Shown here one piece after another: positions 1 through 13,581 of a stretch of 64,000 bases of DNA (positions are counted from its first letter, which is position 1; each line of letters starts with the position of its first letter). The notes below the pieces were generated by a model. It had not been told where the DNA came from and ran no database searches. It worked only from the letters and a program-made list of their open reading frames with translations. Position numbers and translations under genes: made by a program. This DNA comes from Gymnothorax reevesii (taxonomy: Eukaryota; Chordata; Actinopteri; Anguilliformes; Muraenidae): the NCBI GenBank assembly GCA_029721435.1, contig CM056583.1, positions 78,682,620 to 78,746,619 on the forward strand, in the 5' to 3' direction.

Positions 1-3000
1 CAGGTTGTTTTAGTCCAGAAATACAATGAAAAATTAGTCACAGCTGTCCATTTTGGATATAAATGGGAAATCCCAGTCTGAAGCTATCATTGACTCTGTG
101 TTCAGTTTGTAAAAAGAAATATTAATCTCATAGTCCCAAGATGCCACAAGTCTCTATCGTTATGTTTCATTTAAATAAAACTTTTCTCGTGTTAGTACTT
201 TCATGGAACTCGTCCAGGAAAGTTGAATTTAAATGTAGTCCTGTTTCAAGTAATGGCTTTATTTTACGTTATACTTGTAGAAAGTTTCTCTTAGTTTTTT
301 TCTTACTCATGATTGGAGCCCAATGTCACACGGGCTAATGTTTGCTGGAAGCGGTATATTTCTTTTTCAGTATGCTTCTCTCCTGGGAGGTCTGATTTTA
401 TTGACAAAATTTATGCCCTTTTATTTTTATTTTTTTGGATGAAGCAGTTGAAATAGGTGCAAATATGACTGGGTAGACCATTCAATTTATTAAATGTTCA
501 CACTTATCATTTTTATTTTTTACATGATTGATGGAAATTCTGCTACATCACAGAAATTGCCTCCAGAACAATGCTCAGATGAATTATAGGGATGTTTTAT
601 AGCAAACAAATGGGTTTATGATATTACATATAAACTCAGTGGCTCCTTGCCAATACTGCAATACTGAGAAGAACCCCCCCCGCCCCATCTCTAGAAGATA
701 TTAACTATTTGTGGCATGGGTCCAAAAAGGTAAAAGGTGAAAAAAAAGGTCTATTGGATTGGCATCTGTTGATCTCCTGGGAGAGGTCATTGGGGTATGT
801 TGGACTCATTATCATTTTTGTGCCGCAGATTGAGATGACATTTGCTTTGCGGCGCACTGCGCTATCCTGCCTTAAGTATGAGAAGATGGGTAGACTGTTG
901 CCATAATGGGATGCACATGGCCAGCAGCAGCTCAAGTAGCCCGTGGCACTGCAGTGATGGTGAATTGGTGATAAGGGGCTTAATATTTGCCAGTGAAATA
1001 TTCCTCACATCATTGCACCTCTGCCACCGGGGTGAACCATTGTCACAATGCTTTAATCATGATGTTAACGCCATATTCTAACCAAACCATCTACCATCTG
1101 GAGAAATTGTGATTTGTTAGATTAGGTGGCATTTTCCAATCTTCTGCTATTCAGATTTAGTTAGCTTTTGTCCTCAATAGGCTCAGTCCCCCGTTGTGAT
1201 CTGACTGAAGTGGAATCTGGTATAATCTTCTGCTGGTGTTACCGATCCGTTTCAAGGTTGATATGCTGCCAGAGATACTTTTATTACGTAACTGCAGTAC
1301 TTTTCCTATAGCCCAACTTATGACATCCTTTTGATTTTACCCTAGGGTAATATCACTTTTGCAAAAAATTTCACCGGCTGAGAGCATGTGAGAAAAACTC
1401 ATGTTGTTAATATTTAGCCAAACTGAATAACAAGTGTGATGTTTGCTAAATCGGTATGGCCCCACACTGTTATAAGCTCGCAAGGTGCCACTCACATAAC
1501 TAAGTTCACGTTACTTAGCTAGCTAGCTAGAGTATATGCAGTACATTTTCATAACCATTACATCATGCTAAAGCTTGCGACACACGCAAACTTTACTCAA
1601 CCGGACTCATAACTTTCATATGACACGCCCTGTTGGTTATTTTTCTCCCTCCTGCCAGCTTGAACCACTCTGGGAATGTTCCTCTGTCCTCTCTCATTTA
1701 AATGGTGTTTTTGGCCGAAGAACTGCTGCTCACTGAATGTATTTAGTTTTTTGCACTGTTTTGTTTAAACTCTAGAGAGTATTGAGAGTGAAAATCCCAG
1801 GAGATCAGCAGTTTCGGAGACACTCAAACCTCCCTTTTTGGCTTCAACAATCATTCCACTGTCAAAGCCGCTTAGATTGCATTTCATCCGCATTTTGATA
1901 TTTGGTCTGAAAAACAACAACCTCTTGCCCAGGGCTGTTCAACATTATCCAGAAAGGGCCAGTGTGGGTGCAGGCTTTCATTCCATCCAAGCAGTTGCAC
2001 ACCTGACACTGCTAATCAACCCCAAGAGTCTTTGCTAAAGAGGTTAATTACTGTAGTAGTATCGAGTGTGTAACTGCTTGGTTGGAATGAAAGCCTGCAC
2101 CCATACCAGCCTTTCTGGATAATGTTGAATAGCCCTTCTCCAGACCATATCTGCATGCCATTATGCATTAAAGCTGCGATAGCAAGTTTTTTTTTTTTTG
2201 GGCGGGGGTGGGGGGGGGGCAAAATATCATTCTAAACCTCTAGCAATCTGCAATGCAAGTTCTCTGTGAGAAAATCAGGGTTGTGGACCCTCTGAGAGCA
2301 GACAGCCTCTCTTTGCCTGTGCAGCCTCTGTAACCTCATTGGCTAAAATCCCTAGGTTTCTATTAGCCTCAATCAACTGAGTATTTCCTGGGGATGTTGC
2401 TACTACCTTCATGTGCACACTTAATCATGTTTTAAAACCTGATGAGTGTTCAGGAGTCATCAAGATCGATGCAATGGTGGGGAAAAATGCAAAAAATTAA
2501 TATGCAATATGCAAATTGGCACCAATAATTGAATGTTTCCTACTCTAACCGATCAATCAATTAACTTTTATCTGCCACGTTTCTGAGTATATGACTTCAA
2601 AAACTCGGCAAGCCGTGCACGGAAATTTATGCCGACTTTGCAAGTTGTTGTTGTTCCGACCTAAAGGGGTGCTCACGTGAATTTTCGCCGTCAGCAATTA
2701 ATTTTTTCGATCATTCAGACATCACATGAGTACGCAATTACATCACAGGCTGTGCGTGTTCACGTCTTTTTAGGGAGTGGCATTGAAGGACTGCTCATAG
2801 CTACTTGGCCACTTTCAAAATCTACCCTGCTTTTGCTAGTTCATCAAAAGTTACCCAGTCCTCCTTTACGGTGATGAAATATTTGAATGAATAGTCAGGT
2901 GCACAGTTTCATCTTAGGAACATAAGCTTTACTAAGTAAAGTTGTTTGTCGCAGAATGTAACTCAAATGCTGCGAAATATTCTAAAAATATTCATGTTAA

Positions 3001-3439
3001 GCATAATTTTTCTTTGGATTACAAATACTCCGTATGAATTTCAATACAGAAAGTGTCTGCTATCTTCTAAGTACAGCAATGAATGCTCATTGTCGTATTC
3101 CATTGAAAGGCATGAATTGGAAACCGTATCATTCCCCAGCAGTGTAACATCCATTATACTACCATATTATTGCAATTGTCACATCATTTTTAGTTCGAAA
3201 TTGCCCCGACACCAACTTTTCTGACGTCTGTTGCAATCAGCAGATTTGAAATCTGCATATATTCTGAATTCAGCAGTTAAAGCATCAAATATCATTTTGT
3301 TGAAGTGTATTCAATCCAGAACAGGATGAATGGAATCGCTTTTATTATTATTATTTGATTTCCATGCTTCACGATGTGCCTACTTTTGTGGGTTTGAATT
3401 TGCCGAAACCCTTTTAAAGACATTTTCTCTTTACTGCAG
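1..3439. other. Upstream intron, no exon recognised
   Basis: This is the 3' part of the intron preceding the membrane-helix exon. I looked for the C-terminal ectodomain exon of a natriuretic peptide receptor and did not find it, so it must lie upstream. The sequence is AT-rich with scattered stops in all frames. It contains one palindromic repeat (1931-2137) and a T/G homopolymer run near 2188-2219. The short open frames look like chance. Confidence 0.7.
1931..2137. repeat. Palindromic MITE-like element, copy 1
   Basis: The two ends are long inverted copies of each other. The left end reads AGGGCTGTTCAACATTATCC and the reverse complement of the right end reads AAGGGCTATTCAACATTATC. The match continues inward for roughly 100 bases per arm with few differences. 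A CAGGG-type end is typical of hAT-derived MITEs. The flanks share only about 5 of 8 bases, so the target duplication is weak. A diverged relative lies at about 27764-27900. Confidence 0.75.
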
Positions 3440-3524
3440 CTCAGTTGCCTGTACTTGGGATTGTGGCTGTGGGATCTGGACTTGCTCTCATCATTTTTGG
3501 GATTTCAAGTTTTCTCATTTACAG
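3440..3524 (+). CDS. npr2: Receptor guanylyl cyclase exon 1 of 16: transmembrane helix
   Basis: This exon encodes the single membrane-spanning helix, residues 1-27 plus two bases of Arg28. The peptide starts QLPVLGIVAVGSG and ends SSFLIY, an uninterrupted hydrophobic stretch followed by Arg-Lys in the next exon, the expected cytosolic stop-transfer charge. The acceptor is TTTACTGCAG and the donor is ACAG|GTAAGA. Two bases at the 5' end complete a codon begun in an ectodomain exon upstream of the window. A second AG five bases further in (GCTCAG|TTG) would change the phase and is less likely. The FGxSSFLI.RKL.LEKELA pattern running into the next exon is close to human NPR2 and unlike human NPR1. 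Confidence 0.93.
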
Positions 3525-5209
3525 GTAAGAGTTTTTGGCTTTGTAAATTGACGTGATCGAACTCAAAATGTTTAGTTTGTGCATAAAAATTGGGTGAGCA
3601 TTTTGTGAGAACTTAAGTACAAGTTATATTTGAATTGCCATCTTCTGCAGTTGGGATATGATGAGCACATAACTCATGACGTGGTCGAAGTTATACTCAC
3701 TGCTGATTAATTAAAGTAGGTCGTCTGGGGCCATAGGTGTCAGTAAGGTATTTCAGTTGTTCTGCTACAGCAGAAACTACACAGCAGGCGACCCCTGCTA
3801 AGTAGTTGCTGAGGTAGAATAAACCATTCAAAATAGTGTTCTGTCTGCATGGCAACACAGACTTACCATTCTTGTTCATATTCTTCACATACCATGGTCA
3901 ATGTAAGCAAAGACCTTGCTGGTCTGAAACCTCAATATTCTCTGCTACTGTACTTTTGCTCAGCCATATAAAAAACATCTTGCGTCAAGTTTTGTGGTGA
4001 AATGACAGTTTGCTCACATAAGCCTCGACAGCTGAATGTATTTGTATAAGGTCAGCCGAGTAGCAGAACTGTTAAACAATGGGATTTAAAGCTCCACGGC
4101 TGTAGATTGAATTCTCTGGCTGGAAAATGTTGTTGTTCTGCTAAGGGTTTAACTTCAATATGTTCTGTCATATTGGCCTTTAGAAATGTTCAGCTAAGGG
4201 ATGGAGGGAACGAATGCTTTGCAAGTCACTCTTGATGAAGAGCTGTGCTAAATTGCTGTAAATGTAAATGCAATTCAATAAACACTCTCTTCCACACAGA
4301 GAGTATTGAAGTATTTTTAGTACATTGGCTGTGGGGTTTCCATTATGTCACTCGCACCTGCAAACCCGGACTACCGTAGCTGATGCCTGTGCTCTCCTAG
4401 CCTGTGTTCAGTGGTGAGCCAGTGAATAAATTACACAGCACTGCAGGAGACATGATGGGCGACAGGCCTGTTTTTCTCTGACAACAAATGGTAGCATCTG
4501 GTATTTAATTTGGAGAAACTAATATAGTGGTAAATAGCAGAGGCCTTGTTGACTCCTGCCCTGCACCCCCAAGGACCTATTGTGCGGCATCTTATTATGA
4601 CTGAAAATGTAGTACATAGTTGCTATTGGAAAATAGTGCCTGAATTTGAAAAATACAGAGGATACGGAGCAACGAGCTCTGATTAATCGATGAGCTGTTT
4701 GACTTAGTCTTATCCAATAGTACTGTGAAAAATAATGCCATGTTCTCTCTGCTTCTGTAAGCATTAAGCTGGGTCTGGGAAATGTGGCTCCCTGCTTTTA
4801 AATCAGGCCTATGACAGGCAATTCTCCCCGACCTTGAATAATGGCCGAAAAGAATCCAATGCCTTTTCACACCCTGCTGGAACATTGATAATGTAGCATT
4901 TGTCCCACTGCAGTTATTTTGGAAATAAGGAGTTTGAAATATCTTGTTTGAGCACAAAGATGAGCGGTATAATGAAAATGGAACTGCTTCGCTAAAAACT
5001 CGAGAACCTGTGTATATTTTAGTCCCCTTTGACTTAAATGTCAAGTCAGTGACAATAATAGAATTACGTGCAGAAAGTATTGTATTGTACAAGTGTCCCT
5101 CCTTTTAGCCTGGTAGCATTAGATCAGTTTAATTCATGGGTTCCCGCTCTCAGTCCCCCAATAACCCTGAAATGGACTTCAGGCATCAGCCAGGGTACAT
5201 CATATCATT

Positions 5210-6270
5210 TTGTATTCCCCCCAGGATATAATGTGGGGAATATAGCTGTCACTTTGTATGTCTGTCCATCCATCTGTCTGTCTGTAAACACTATTTTTCT
5301 GGAGTACGACCCGAAAACTGTTCAATATTTTTTCATTAAATTTAGCTACTACATCAAACATATGCTGTGGTTGTTAGTTGTGCATTTAGCTATTTTGGAA
5401 TTTTAAGAATATTTGTTTTGTCATTCCACTGGCATTAGCTTGGACGTTTTTTGTTTCTTTGCTGAATTTGAGCATGGGTTCTTTGTCTGGAGCGTAAAGT
5501 GGTAATCCATAAGATTTCAAGCACAAATTCTCACGGCGAATGTGTGAAAGTTAGCAGCCCTTTAAGTTAATCGATTCATCATAATAGCCTAACATGTTAC
5601 TGGAATGAGATGATGCTAATGGATGACTAACGTCACATAATTTTTACTTTTATTGAGTTCAGTTGCCATGTCAAAGAGCACCTTTCCCTTCTGTATGAGA
5701 ATTGAGGAGGCGTGGAACCATATATATATAGATATAGGGTTCTAAATATATATATATCTATGCGTGGAACTGGTAACAGCCCTCAATTTACCGATGTCAT
5801 GCAGGGGACACTGTTGGGTCTCGACAAGAGTTATGGGAAATGAGGTCCAGAAGCGCAGCTGCAATGACAGCTTACTGCCAAAGATGTCAATAATGTCAAG
5901 ATAAACAAGCCAATTCAAATCTTTCAGATTACGACTTTAACTTAAAAACTATTGAATTTTTTTTTACATAAAACTTGGCTGAACTATTGGAACTATTTCT
6001 CCAACTGACATGAAACTATGTGCAACTGCAAGGTCATGACCTCACAACGTGTCACATGATGACATCATACCTGTATGGTTCAATATTTTGCCACCAGGTG
6101 GTGCTTTTTGATGGAAAATTACCATTTTGGCCATATCTTCAGAACCATTTGTCCGATTGACCTGAAATTAAGTTTAAATGCTAGTCTATTCAAGGTCTAT
6201 TCAAGGATTGGGGAATTGGAGGAGCGTTCAGGGATATACCCCCAGCCGTCGCCTCCGACGGCATAAGCCT
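5210..6270. repeat. Decayed interspersed repeat with CTGTCTG-rich segment
   Basis: One end holds a CCCCCCAGGATATA motif followed by a CTGTCCATCCATCTGTCTGT tract near 5260-5285. The other end (about 5960-6270) has GGTGGTGCTTTTTGATGG and finishes with a GCCGTCGCCTCCGACGG palindrome near 6245-6262. Similar wording (GGTGCTTTTTGG, CTGTCTGTCTGTCC) recurs at 12035-12400, so both belong to a related repeat class. Boundaries and class are uncertain, and 5400-5950 may be unrelated sequence. Confidence 0.4.
5710..5770. repeat. Short TA-rich palindrome flanked by 9-base direct repeats
   Basis: A 43-base core (5719-5761) rich in TATATA, with inverted arms around a GGGTTCTAAA centre, is bracketed by GCGTGGAAC at 5710-5718 and again at 5762-5770. 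The direct repeats resemble a target-site duplication, but the core is too small and simple to assign to a family. Confidence 0.5.
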
Positions 6271-9200
6271 AGTTAGAACTGGACAAAATGAAGCTTACTG
6301 GTCAGATCACAAGCACATGTGGATTGCTCTAGGTGAAATTGTGTCATCATTTTCCTGTCAAAATTTTCAACAACTTGCTTGTATTCTTTGATATTGTGTA
6401 ATTTCTTTCAAGTTTTCATTTGCTTGATTTTCAGATTTATTTCTAAGGGACTGGTAGACATGACAAGCTTGTGTTCCTGAAATTACAGTCAGGTCATTTT
6501 GGCTGGGGCCAGCTCTTGCTTGTGAAGTGCACTGAAGTTATGACACTAAAAGCATATATTATAGCTTATGGTGATTGGGCAAGAGTGAATTTATTGTTTT
6601 TGGGAGGTTGTTGTGTGGTCCTGTGTCTTCTTGGGCTCTCTGTTTTTTTTTTTTTTTGGCAGCTTCTGATATCTTGGCAAATGCTCAAAGTACATTGAGA
6701 ACAACTTTTAAATTCCGTCTCTCGCAATGGCATGACCTGGAGCTGTCACACAGCGTTCTGCTATATGGATTTACTAACGTCTTTCAGGAAGATAAAATTC
6801 AAAGCAAGGGTGTACCGCTCAAGTTTCTCAGTAAGAGTGCGGCCCAAACTACTAATTAAAAAATTTCTCTGCGACATAAATGAACATTGTTTTTCATATT
6901 TTCATAATAAACTTATTTATTATGGTATTTGGTGAATGCATTGCCCCAATATGATGGGACACGATAGAGTTAGGCTGCATTTTGTATTTAGGACAAGATT
7001 TACCCATCTGAAGGTGAAATCCTGGTTATCAAGTGTAGACTCTGATAGGCGATTCATGCAGATAAAGATAAACTATGATATCCTGTGTGACATGTAGACC
7101 TCTTCTTCATGCCACAATAAAGGATACAGTCTGAACAAACAGTTTCAACCATATAAAAAGTATTTCCATCTATGAAGTACGTTTTGGAGGTATGCATATT
7201 ACTCGATTGTAGATACAGTATAGTATGGCTTGCCATCTAGTGTATCTCCAATGCCCAGTATGACATTCGTTTCACCATGGCAATAAGAAGATGGTTCATG
7301 TTTTTTTTTCTGTACCTGTGAAAGTTTGAATTATAGTGCTGTGTTACCATTTTCAAGATACTTACTGATAAATGTCACGCACACTTGTGTGGGCGCTGCC
7401 CAAAGTGTTAACATATGACAAACCAGATATTCAGACCAATATGACTCATTCCTTTTACTTTCATCATTACTTAGAATCCCACTCTCTCAACTAAAAGATT
7501 TATCCTTCAATTTTACATTTGAAGGAGCGTGAGTGTTTCTTGAATTTCCTTGAAAATGGTTGATTGATTCTGTCCCAATGTCTATTTTTTTTGACTATTT
7601 GTGTATCTGTCACTTTCTCTTGGAGCTTTGGGTACCGTCAAACATTTGTCCTCACAGAGTTTGGGTCCATTTCAGTTCTTTCAGAACTGAGGGGTAAAAA
7701 AACTGACCATTTTTGTGGGTCAAAGTCCAAAAAGCATTCTGATTGAATCCAGATCTGACTGTCTGCCTGTCTCTTTGTGAACAGAATAACTGGAAAAGTT
7801 TTTACAAGTTTTGTACTCATCCTGCCAAAATGATTGAGAAAGGGACTAAAAACATTTTTTTGGCAAAACATTCAGGTCATTGACAACTGCTTGGACAATG
7901 GAGAAAGATTTATGCAATCCTCGATGCGCCATAAACCATCATAAAGCCTTGACAGCCATTAGTTTGAACTGTCAGTCAAACTGCTTGTGTATTGTATTTG
8001 GTAAACTCACTTCGATGGCTATTTTCGCTTATGCTAATCACTACATTAGATGGCTTGACAAAATATGAATTTAATGGCAGTTAGTGCACATATATATTAA
8101 AATTTTTTCATGGATGTATCTGGTGTAGTGTAAATAAGTTATAAACACTGAAATGTACGGGCTCTTTTTTGCAGATTAATAATATCCATGAACTTGCGTG
8201 AAGTTCTGTCATAACTATGTCAGATGTATAAAAAAGAGAGATGGAGGTTGCAAAGAACTGCATTTTTTTCCCCAATGACGGGACCAACAAAGTAGACTTT
8301 GGCAATGGCCAGAGGGCACACTTGCAGCACCTTAATAAATATTTCATACGTTTTAGGCCGCGTCTAGAGTTTCACATTCCTGACATTGCTTATTAATAAA
8401 ACAATGAGGGTGTATGAGAGTTGGATCTGTGGTTTTGTGTGGAGGGATGTTTAAAAAGAAACCGAGATTTGAGGTTTTAATGGAAGGGAGAGGGAGGGCA
8501 GGTCCGCAGGAAGGTATTCACATATGGGACCGATGAAACAATGGGCCCAGTGTGGAGCTCAACACTTCGCAGTCTGGGCTGCCAGTGGCTTCCAAAATGA
8601 GTGCCTTTAAATAGAAAAATATGTTTTCTTAAGACTTTGTTTAATGGAGTTTCCTGCCTGAAATGTACTGCACCCCAGCAATGCAATGACATTTCCATCC
8701 TGGTGCACTAGCCCAGTCTAGTGCTCGTCCAGAAGTCTTCTAAATAAAGCAATACGGCGACATATAAAAAGAAATATAAAAAAGAAACGGATTTCATTCG
8801 TCTACCTGGGTGGATAATTGTTTAAGGATTTTTTTTTAATGTTTTCATTTGTAATTGAAAGATCTACACATACTGGTGTCACTGAAGAAATGCTAGGGAC
8901 TGAATGAAGTCTAGTATATTTCACTTCTTGATGTGATCTTTAATAGTTTTGTAAAAGAGAGTAATGTAATCATATATATTTCAATATGAAAAACCTTTGC
9001 TCCTCTTCTGCATCTGTTGTCCACCTCATGTTTCAGCCTGTTCTTGGCAATGGCATAATTTTAATTGTTTAGAGGAAATATGTGCACAATATGTACAGTA
9101 TGTGTTTGTTAGATTTGGCAGTTAGTGGATATTTTCTTTATCATCAAATAGAATTTGGACGTTTTTCAAGTGTGGAAACATTTTCTTTGTTGCATTGTTG

Positions 9201-12034
9201 AAATTTGCAAGCAGATGTGGAACAAAGCCAGCACAATCAAGCACAAAATAAGCCACAAATAGAATCATAAAAATACAGGAGGCTGTACTCATTAGTAAAC
9301 ATCTTAACTGCAAAATGAAAACGCACCCACGTTCTAGAAAGCTATTTCTACGTCATGGCACATTGCTATTCACCTTCCTCGCTGTCTTACAAGAATAAGC
9401 TTGCCAACTCCTTCGGTTTCAAACACAATTATTTAATGTGTAAATAAAATTTTGGCATAGTTATTTGGAATAGTAGGAGTTCTTTGTCTGTGTCTGTGCT
9501 GAGGCTTACTTCTTGTAGAATCAATACATTCTTGCCCCATACCATCTATTTACAGCATTTGGAGAACATTTTTCCTGTTGCCACGGTGATACAGACAGTG
9601 GTAGAGGTAGTCAGGATTCCTGACATCCTTTTGTTGAATATTTTGCCATTGTTTCAGATGCAGTATCACAGTGTATGGCATTATAGGGGAGGTAGTGTAT
9701 AGTGAGGGAATGTTTATCTGTTAATAGGGCATCAACCTTCATTGGCTTCATGATTTGCAGAATTATTATATTGCGGTATGAACAGACTTAGGTCCATGCA
9801 GGAGATTTCTGAGATCTCTCGCGTTATTCCTAAAATGGCATTTTTCTGATTAATTAGAGCATTTCATGCAAATATTCATTTGGAGATTGTAGCATCCCAT
9901 CAGATAATTTCTGGTCTGCTGGGTGTTCAGCTTGAGTCCATTAATTTGACATAATGACTCAAAACTCTGAATGAAATCAACTAATTGTGAAATGGCTCCT
10001 CAGCCCGATCAGTATATCAGTCTTATTTGTGGAGCAAGTAAGAAAACAGAAGAGGTCTGTGCTGCTTGCCAGTAATGAAACAGCAGCCAGCCTCATCCCA
10101 ATGGAATACATGCTCTCATATTATACAAGGCAATGGAATCGTCCATATAGGAACTTTCAAAATATGAAATCTGAAAAATGTTTTAATGCTATCCATTGCT
10201 CATCGCAAAACTTATATGAATCTTGAAAATAGGCTTTAAAAAATATTATGAGGTGTATTGAACTCAAAAGCAACCATGGCAGTCAGCATCTAAAACCTAG
10301 TTTGGGCACATTGAGCAATCGTCGCTTATTAATGAAAAACCTGCAGGATTATTTTCACTAGTGGCGTGTGCTGTGGTGATTTGGTTTAAATAAAACAGCT
10401 ATGTATGTTTTCTTTAGTTCTGAAGAAGGACAGTAAAAGAATGTATTTTTTAGTTATTATCAGCGTCTACGGAACATTAAACCAAAGAGCATGAAACTTG
10501 GTAATTTTGCTTATCCCATTGAATATATAGGCCTGCTCGTTCAACAGCGACTGATATATTTTTGCAGGATTTGTTCATTCTAAAAATGAACCGATGAGGT
10601 CTATTTTGAAGTGAACCAAAAGAGAAATTAAAATATGTCTGAATAAACCCTTTAAAGATGGTGAAGTAGTTATTGATGAATTTCAAATAAAACTCTCATC
10701 GCATCTAAAAAAAATTGGGGCTATTTCTGGCTATTATTTTAAGTTCACTTTTGAGAGCTCCTCAGTCTGTGAAAGTATTTCTGGCAGGCTTATAAAATTG
10801 AAAATTTGCCAAAAACTTCCTCAAAAACAGACCTTTTGCGATTCTGCCTGCTTGAGTCAATACATTGGCAGAAAAAGTAATGGTCATGAGAGATTAGAGA
10901 AATTTTAGTCCTGCACGTAGCTTATATTTGTAAATTCGTCACATGGTATACGGTATGAGACTTCGCAACATTGGCACAAGTCATTTGCAGAGTGTTCCTG
11001 GAAATCGAGCGCAGTCTTTCCCAATATGGTGCAATGTGGTTCAATCACTGATGCGTTTTAACTCTACCTATCTGTTTTTGGTCTTGTTTTCCTTTAATTT
11101 AAGTTTCTGCTTCACTTATAAAACTTTTGACCATTTTGGGATGCCTGCACTTGATCTGATCTTAAAATGCGTACAGGGTGCAATGCAATCTTTGTATCCC
11201 CCCCTAACTGTATCGCAAGGGGTGCCGCACCCAGGCACAATCTGCTTCAGTTGAGGGGGCTCACTGAATCCTCTCGGGGACCATGACCAAAAAAGTGTGG
11301 CGGGATTTAAGGGTGAATGATACCAGATTTTCATGGAAAAACAACAAAAAAACTCAATATGGCTTCCTGAAAGGTGCGGAATAGAATTTATTTATTTTCC
11401 CAATAAAGTAATATTGATTAGAATTTTATGAATTTTTAAAAATTTTAATCAGGTTCAAAATCAATTTTTTGTCTATTTGGTTCAGCAATAGCGGCACTAA
11501 GCTATCGTTATTAAGACATTGAAACCACACCTGTCTCTGTAGCAGGATTCCTGTGGTAGCCGTAGCAGTCAGTGAGGAAGAATTTTTTGCATTCAATTTG
11601 TACTGTGGTTCTAGCTCTGTTGTATGCCCTGCATAATCGTTATGTCTTTCAAACTGTCTTGCTAGCTACTTAATCCATTTTCAATTCCAAAATAATACCT
11701 TCATTTTGAATAAATAGATATCATAGCCTAGATAAGTTGCCTATTTTAAAGGTATATAGCTAGAGATATATAGACCGATATTGCAGAATGTTTTGCAGAA
11801 TTTAGTATTCTCTGTGAAAAAGTTGTCCCTCGACATAAAGCATGAATTACTTTCCATTTCACTTCACATGACTTTGACCATACAGAAAGAAGGACATAAC
11901 CCTTCGAGGGGTTATGTGCTTCCAGCAGTTCTCGAGCGCATTTCTCCCCAGACTGATGGGGTAAAACACTCTGGCATATCTAACACTTTTATGTATTATC
12001 TGTATTATTTTTAATTACTGTGAACTAAAATTTA

Positions 12035-12400
12035 TATCTCCCCCCGGAGAGGATTGTTTTTGGCTCGGTTCCTGTTCCCATTTGTGTCGCCGTTCCCAAT
12101 TCGTTTCCGGAGCGTAACTCCAAAACCGTTTGCATGATCTGAGCAAAACTTTGCACACTTACTACTCAGTTCCTGAAGTGACGCTTTTGGGTATCTGCCT
12201 ATCTGTCCACCCATCTGTCTATCCGTCCAGATGTTATCAAGTTTTGTCCAGAGCACAACTCCAAAACCGTTTACATAATCATAATGAAACTTTGCATACT
12301 TACTGTTCAATGTCCTGCAGTGGTGCTTTTTGGTATGTGCCTGTCTGTCTGTCTGTCTGTCCGTCCGGTGGGTTAGGCAGGGATGGGGGCCGGGGGTTAG
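12035..12400. repeat. Two-unit tandem repeat with CTGTCTG end
   Basis: Two related units of about 105 bases start near 12104 and 12243 (spacing 139). Both contain AACTCCAAAACCGTTT, then AAACTTTGCA.ACTTACT, then a GTGCTTTT/GACGCTTTT motif, then a CTGTC-rich tract. The second unit ends in CTGTCTGTCTGTCTGTCC. This is an interspersed repeat with internal duplication; I cannot name its family. Confidence 0.6.
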
Positions 12401-12571
12401 ATGTTTTTTTTTTTTTTTTACAAGTAAAAACACATTCTAGTTCATAATGATGCCTTGCTCTGTAATAATAAATACATAGGGCAACACTAAATAGGTGCTT
12501 GAACACCCTATTTCAATAGTTAGTTTTATTATTATTATCTTACTTTTTTCTTCTGTCAGACAAAATCTGGT

Positions 12572-12885
12572 TATTTATCCATCCATTGCCATCGCTGCCT
12601 CTTCTTCGCTTGAGCCGCAGGGGAACTGGAGCCTATTCCAGGTGACTATAGGCGAAAGGCGGGGACACACTCTGGACAGCATGTCACTTCATCGCAGGAA
12701 ACCCACACCACTCACTCAGACACTCATACTTATGTCTTCGGACTGTGAGACGAAACTAAAGTGCCAGGAGAAAACCTTCACGAACACGGGGAGACATGCG
12801 ATCTCCAAACAGGAAGGCCCCAGGCCGGATTCGAACCCATGACCTTCTTGCTGTGAGGCGGCAGTGTAACACACTGCTCTTTCTC
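12572..12885 (-). repeat. tRNA-derived SINE with LINE-like tail, minus strand
   Basis: Read on the minus strand, the promoter-like head has a B-box match: GGATTCGAACCC at 12827-12838 is the reverse complement of GGGTTCGAATCC. An A-box-like region lies about 20-45 bases beyond it, in the GTGAGGCGGCAGTGTAAC stretch. The body (CATCGCAGG, CAGGAGAAAACC, CACGGGGAGACATGCGATC) and the TCCATCCATTGCC end resemble the common fish repeat that joins a tRNA-like head to a LINE 3' tail. Several substitutions show it is old. A shorter relative lies at 48325-48470. Confidence 0.65.
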
Positions 12886-13581
12886 CTAAAATATTGGTCC
12901 TGTTGTCATATACTTAGTGTCATATGATGTATTACCCCATGGCCTTTGACATTGCATCATCAAGGCCATTTTGTTGTGCACCTGGCAAGATTTTTTGGGA
13001 TTTTGAATTTTCCAAAAAAAAACGTCTTTTTCTCTCTCCTCCTTGGGCTCTCCTTTGACATGTTTGAACCAAAATTGCGCTGTTCTGTTCGGTTGACACT
13101 TTTTATCAGAATTTTTGGAATTAATCCTGAAATTCCAAGTATTGTGGACACCTGGAGTCTGAAGGGAGGGGGCTTTAAATTGATGGCAAATGTTGAATGT
13201 TATGAGTCAGATGTCACCTCAAAGTGTGGGCATGTCCTCTTGGGAACACAACCTTCTGTGCCATCGCTTTTCAATGCACTGGAGTGCGTACTGCGTACTG
13301 TTTACTCATTAAATACAATTGGAAATTACAAAGCACATCTCTGGAGAAATGCTAGTAGCTGGGATCTGTATCTGGTTTACTGTCAAAATTTACGGTTTGT
13401 ATTTGTTTTTTATGATCATTCTCTCAGTATCCCATCACTCATTGGACATATATGGAGGGATATGAGAATTTACTTGCTGGCATCCTGATTCATTCTTACA
13501 TAAACAAAGCCTCTGGTCAACACATTACATTTCCTGTAAATTATTGTTATTGTCATTACTTTTGTTGTGAATCCGCATCCT

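Noticed and set aside
4595..5092. 165-codon minus-strand open frame
   Set aside because: No domain, repeat or homology recognised; length is within chance for a window this size.
12827..12880. Functional tRNA gene
   Set aside because: The tRNA-like head cannot form a complete cloverleaf and is joined to a repeat body, so it is a SINE.
12946..13488. 180-codon + strand open frame
   Set aside because: It has no recognisable domain, low-complexity Phe/Leu/Ser-rich composition as expected from AT-rich DNA, and no splice or promoter context.
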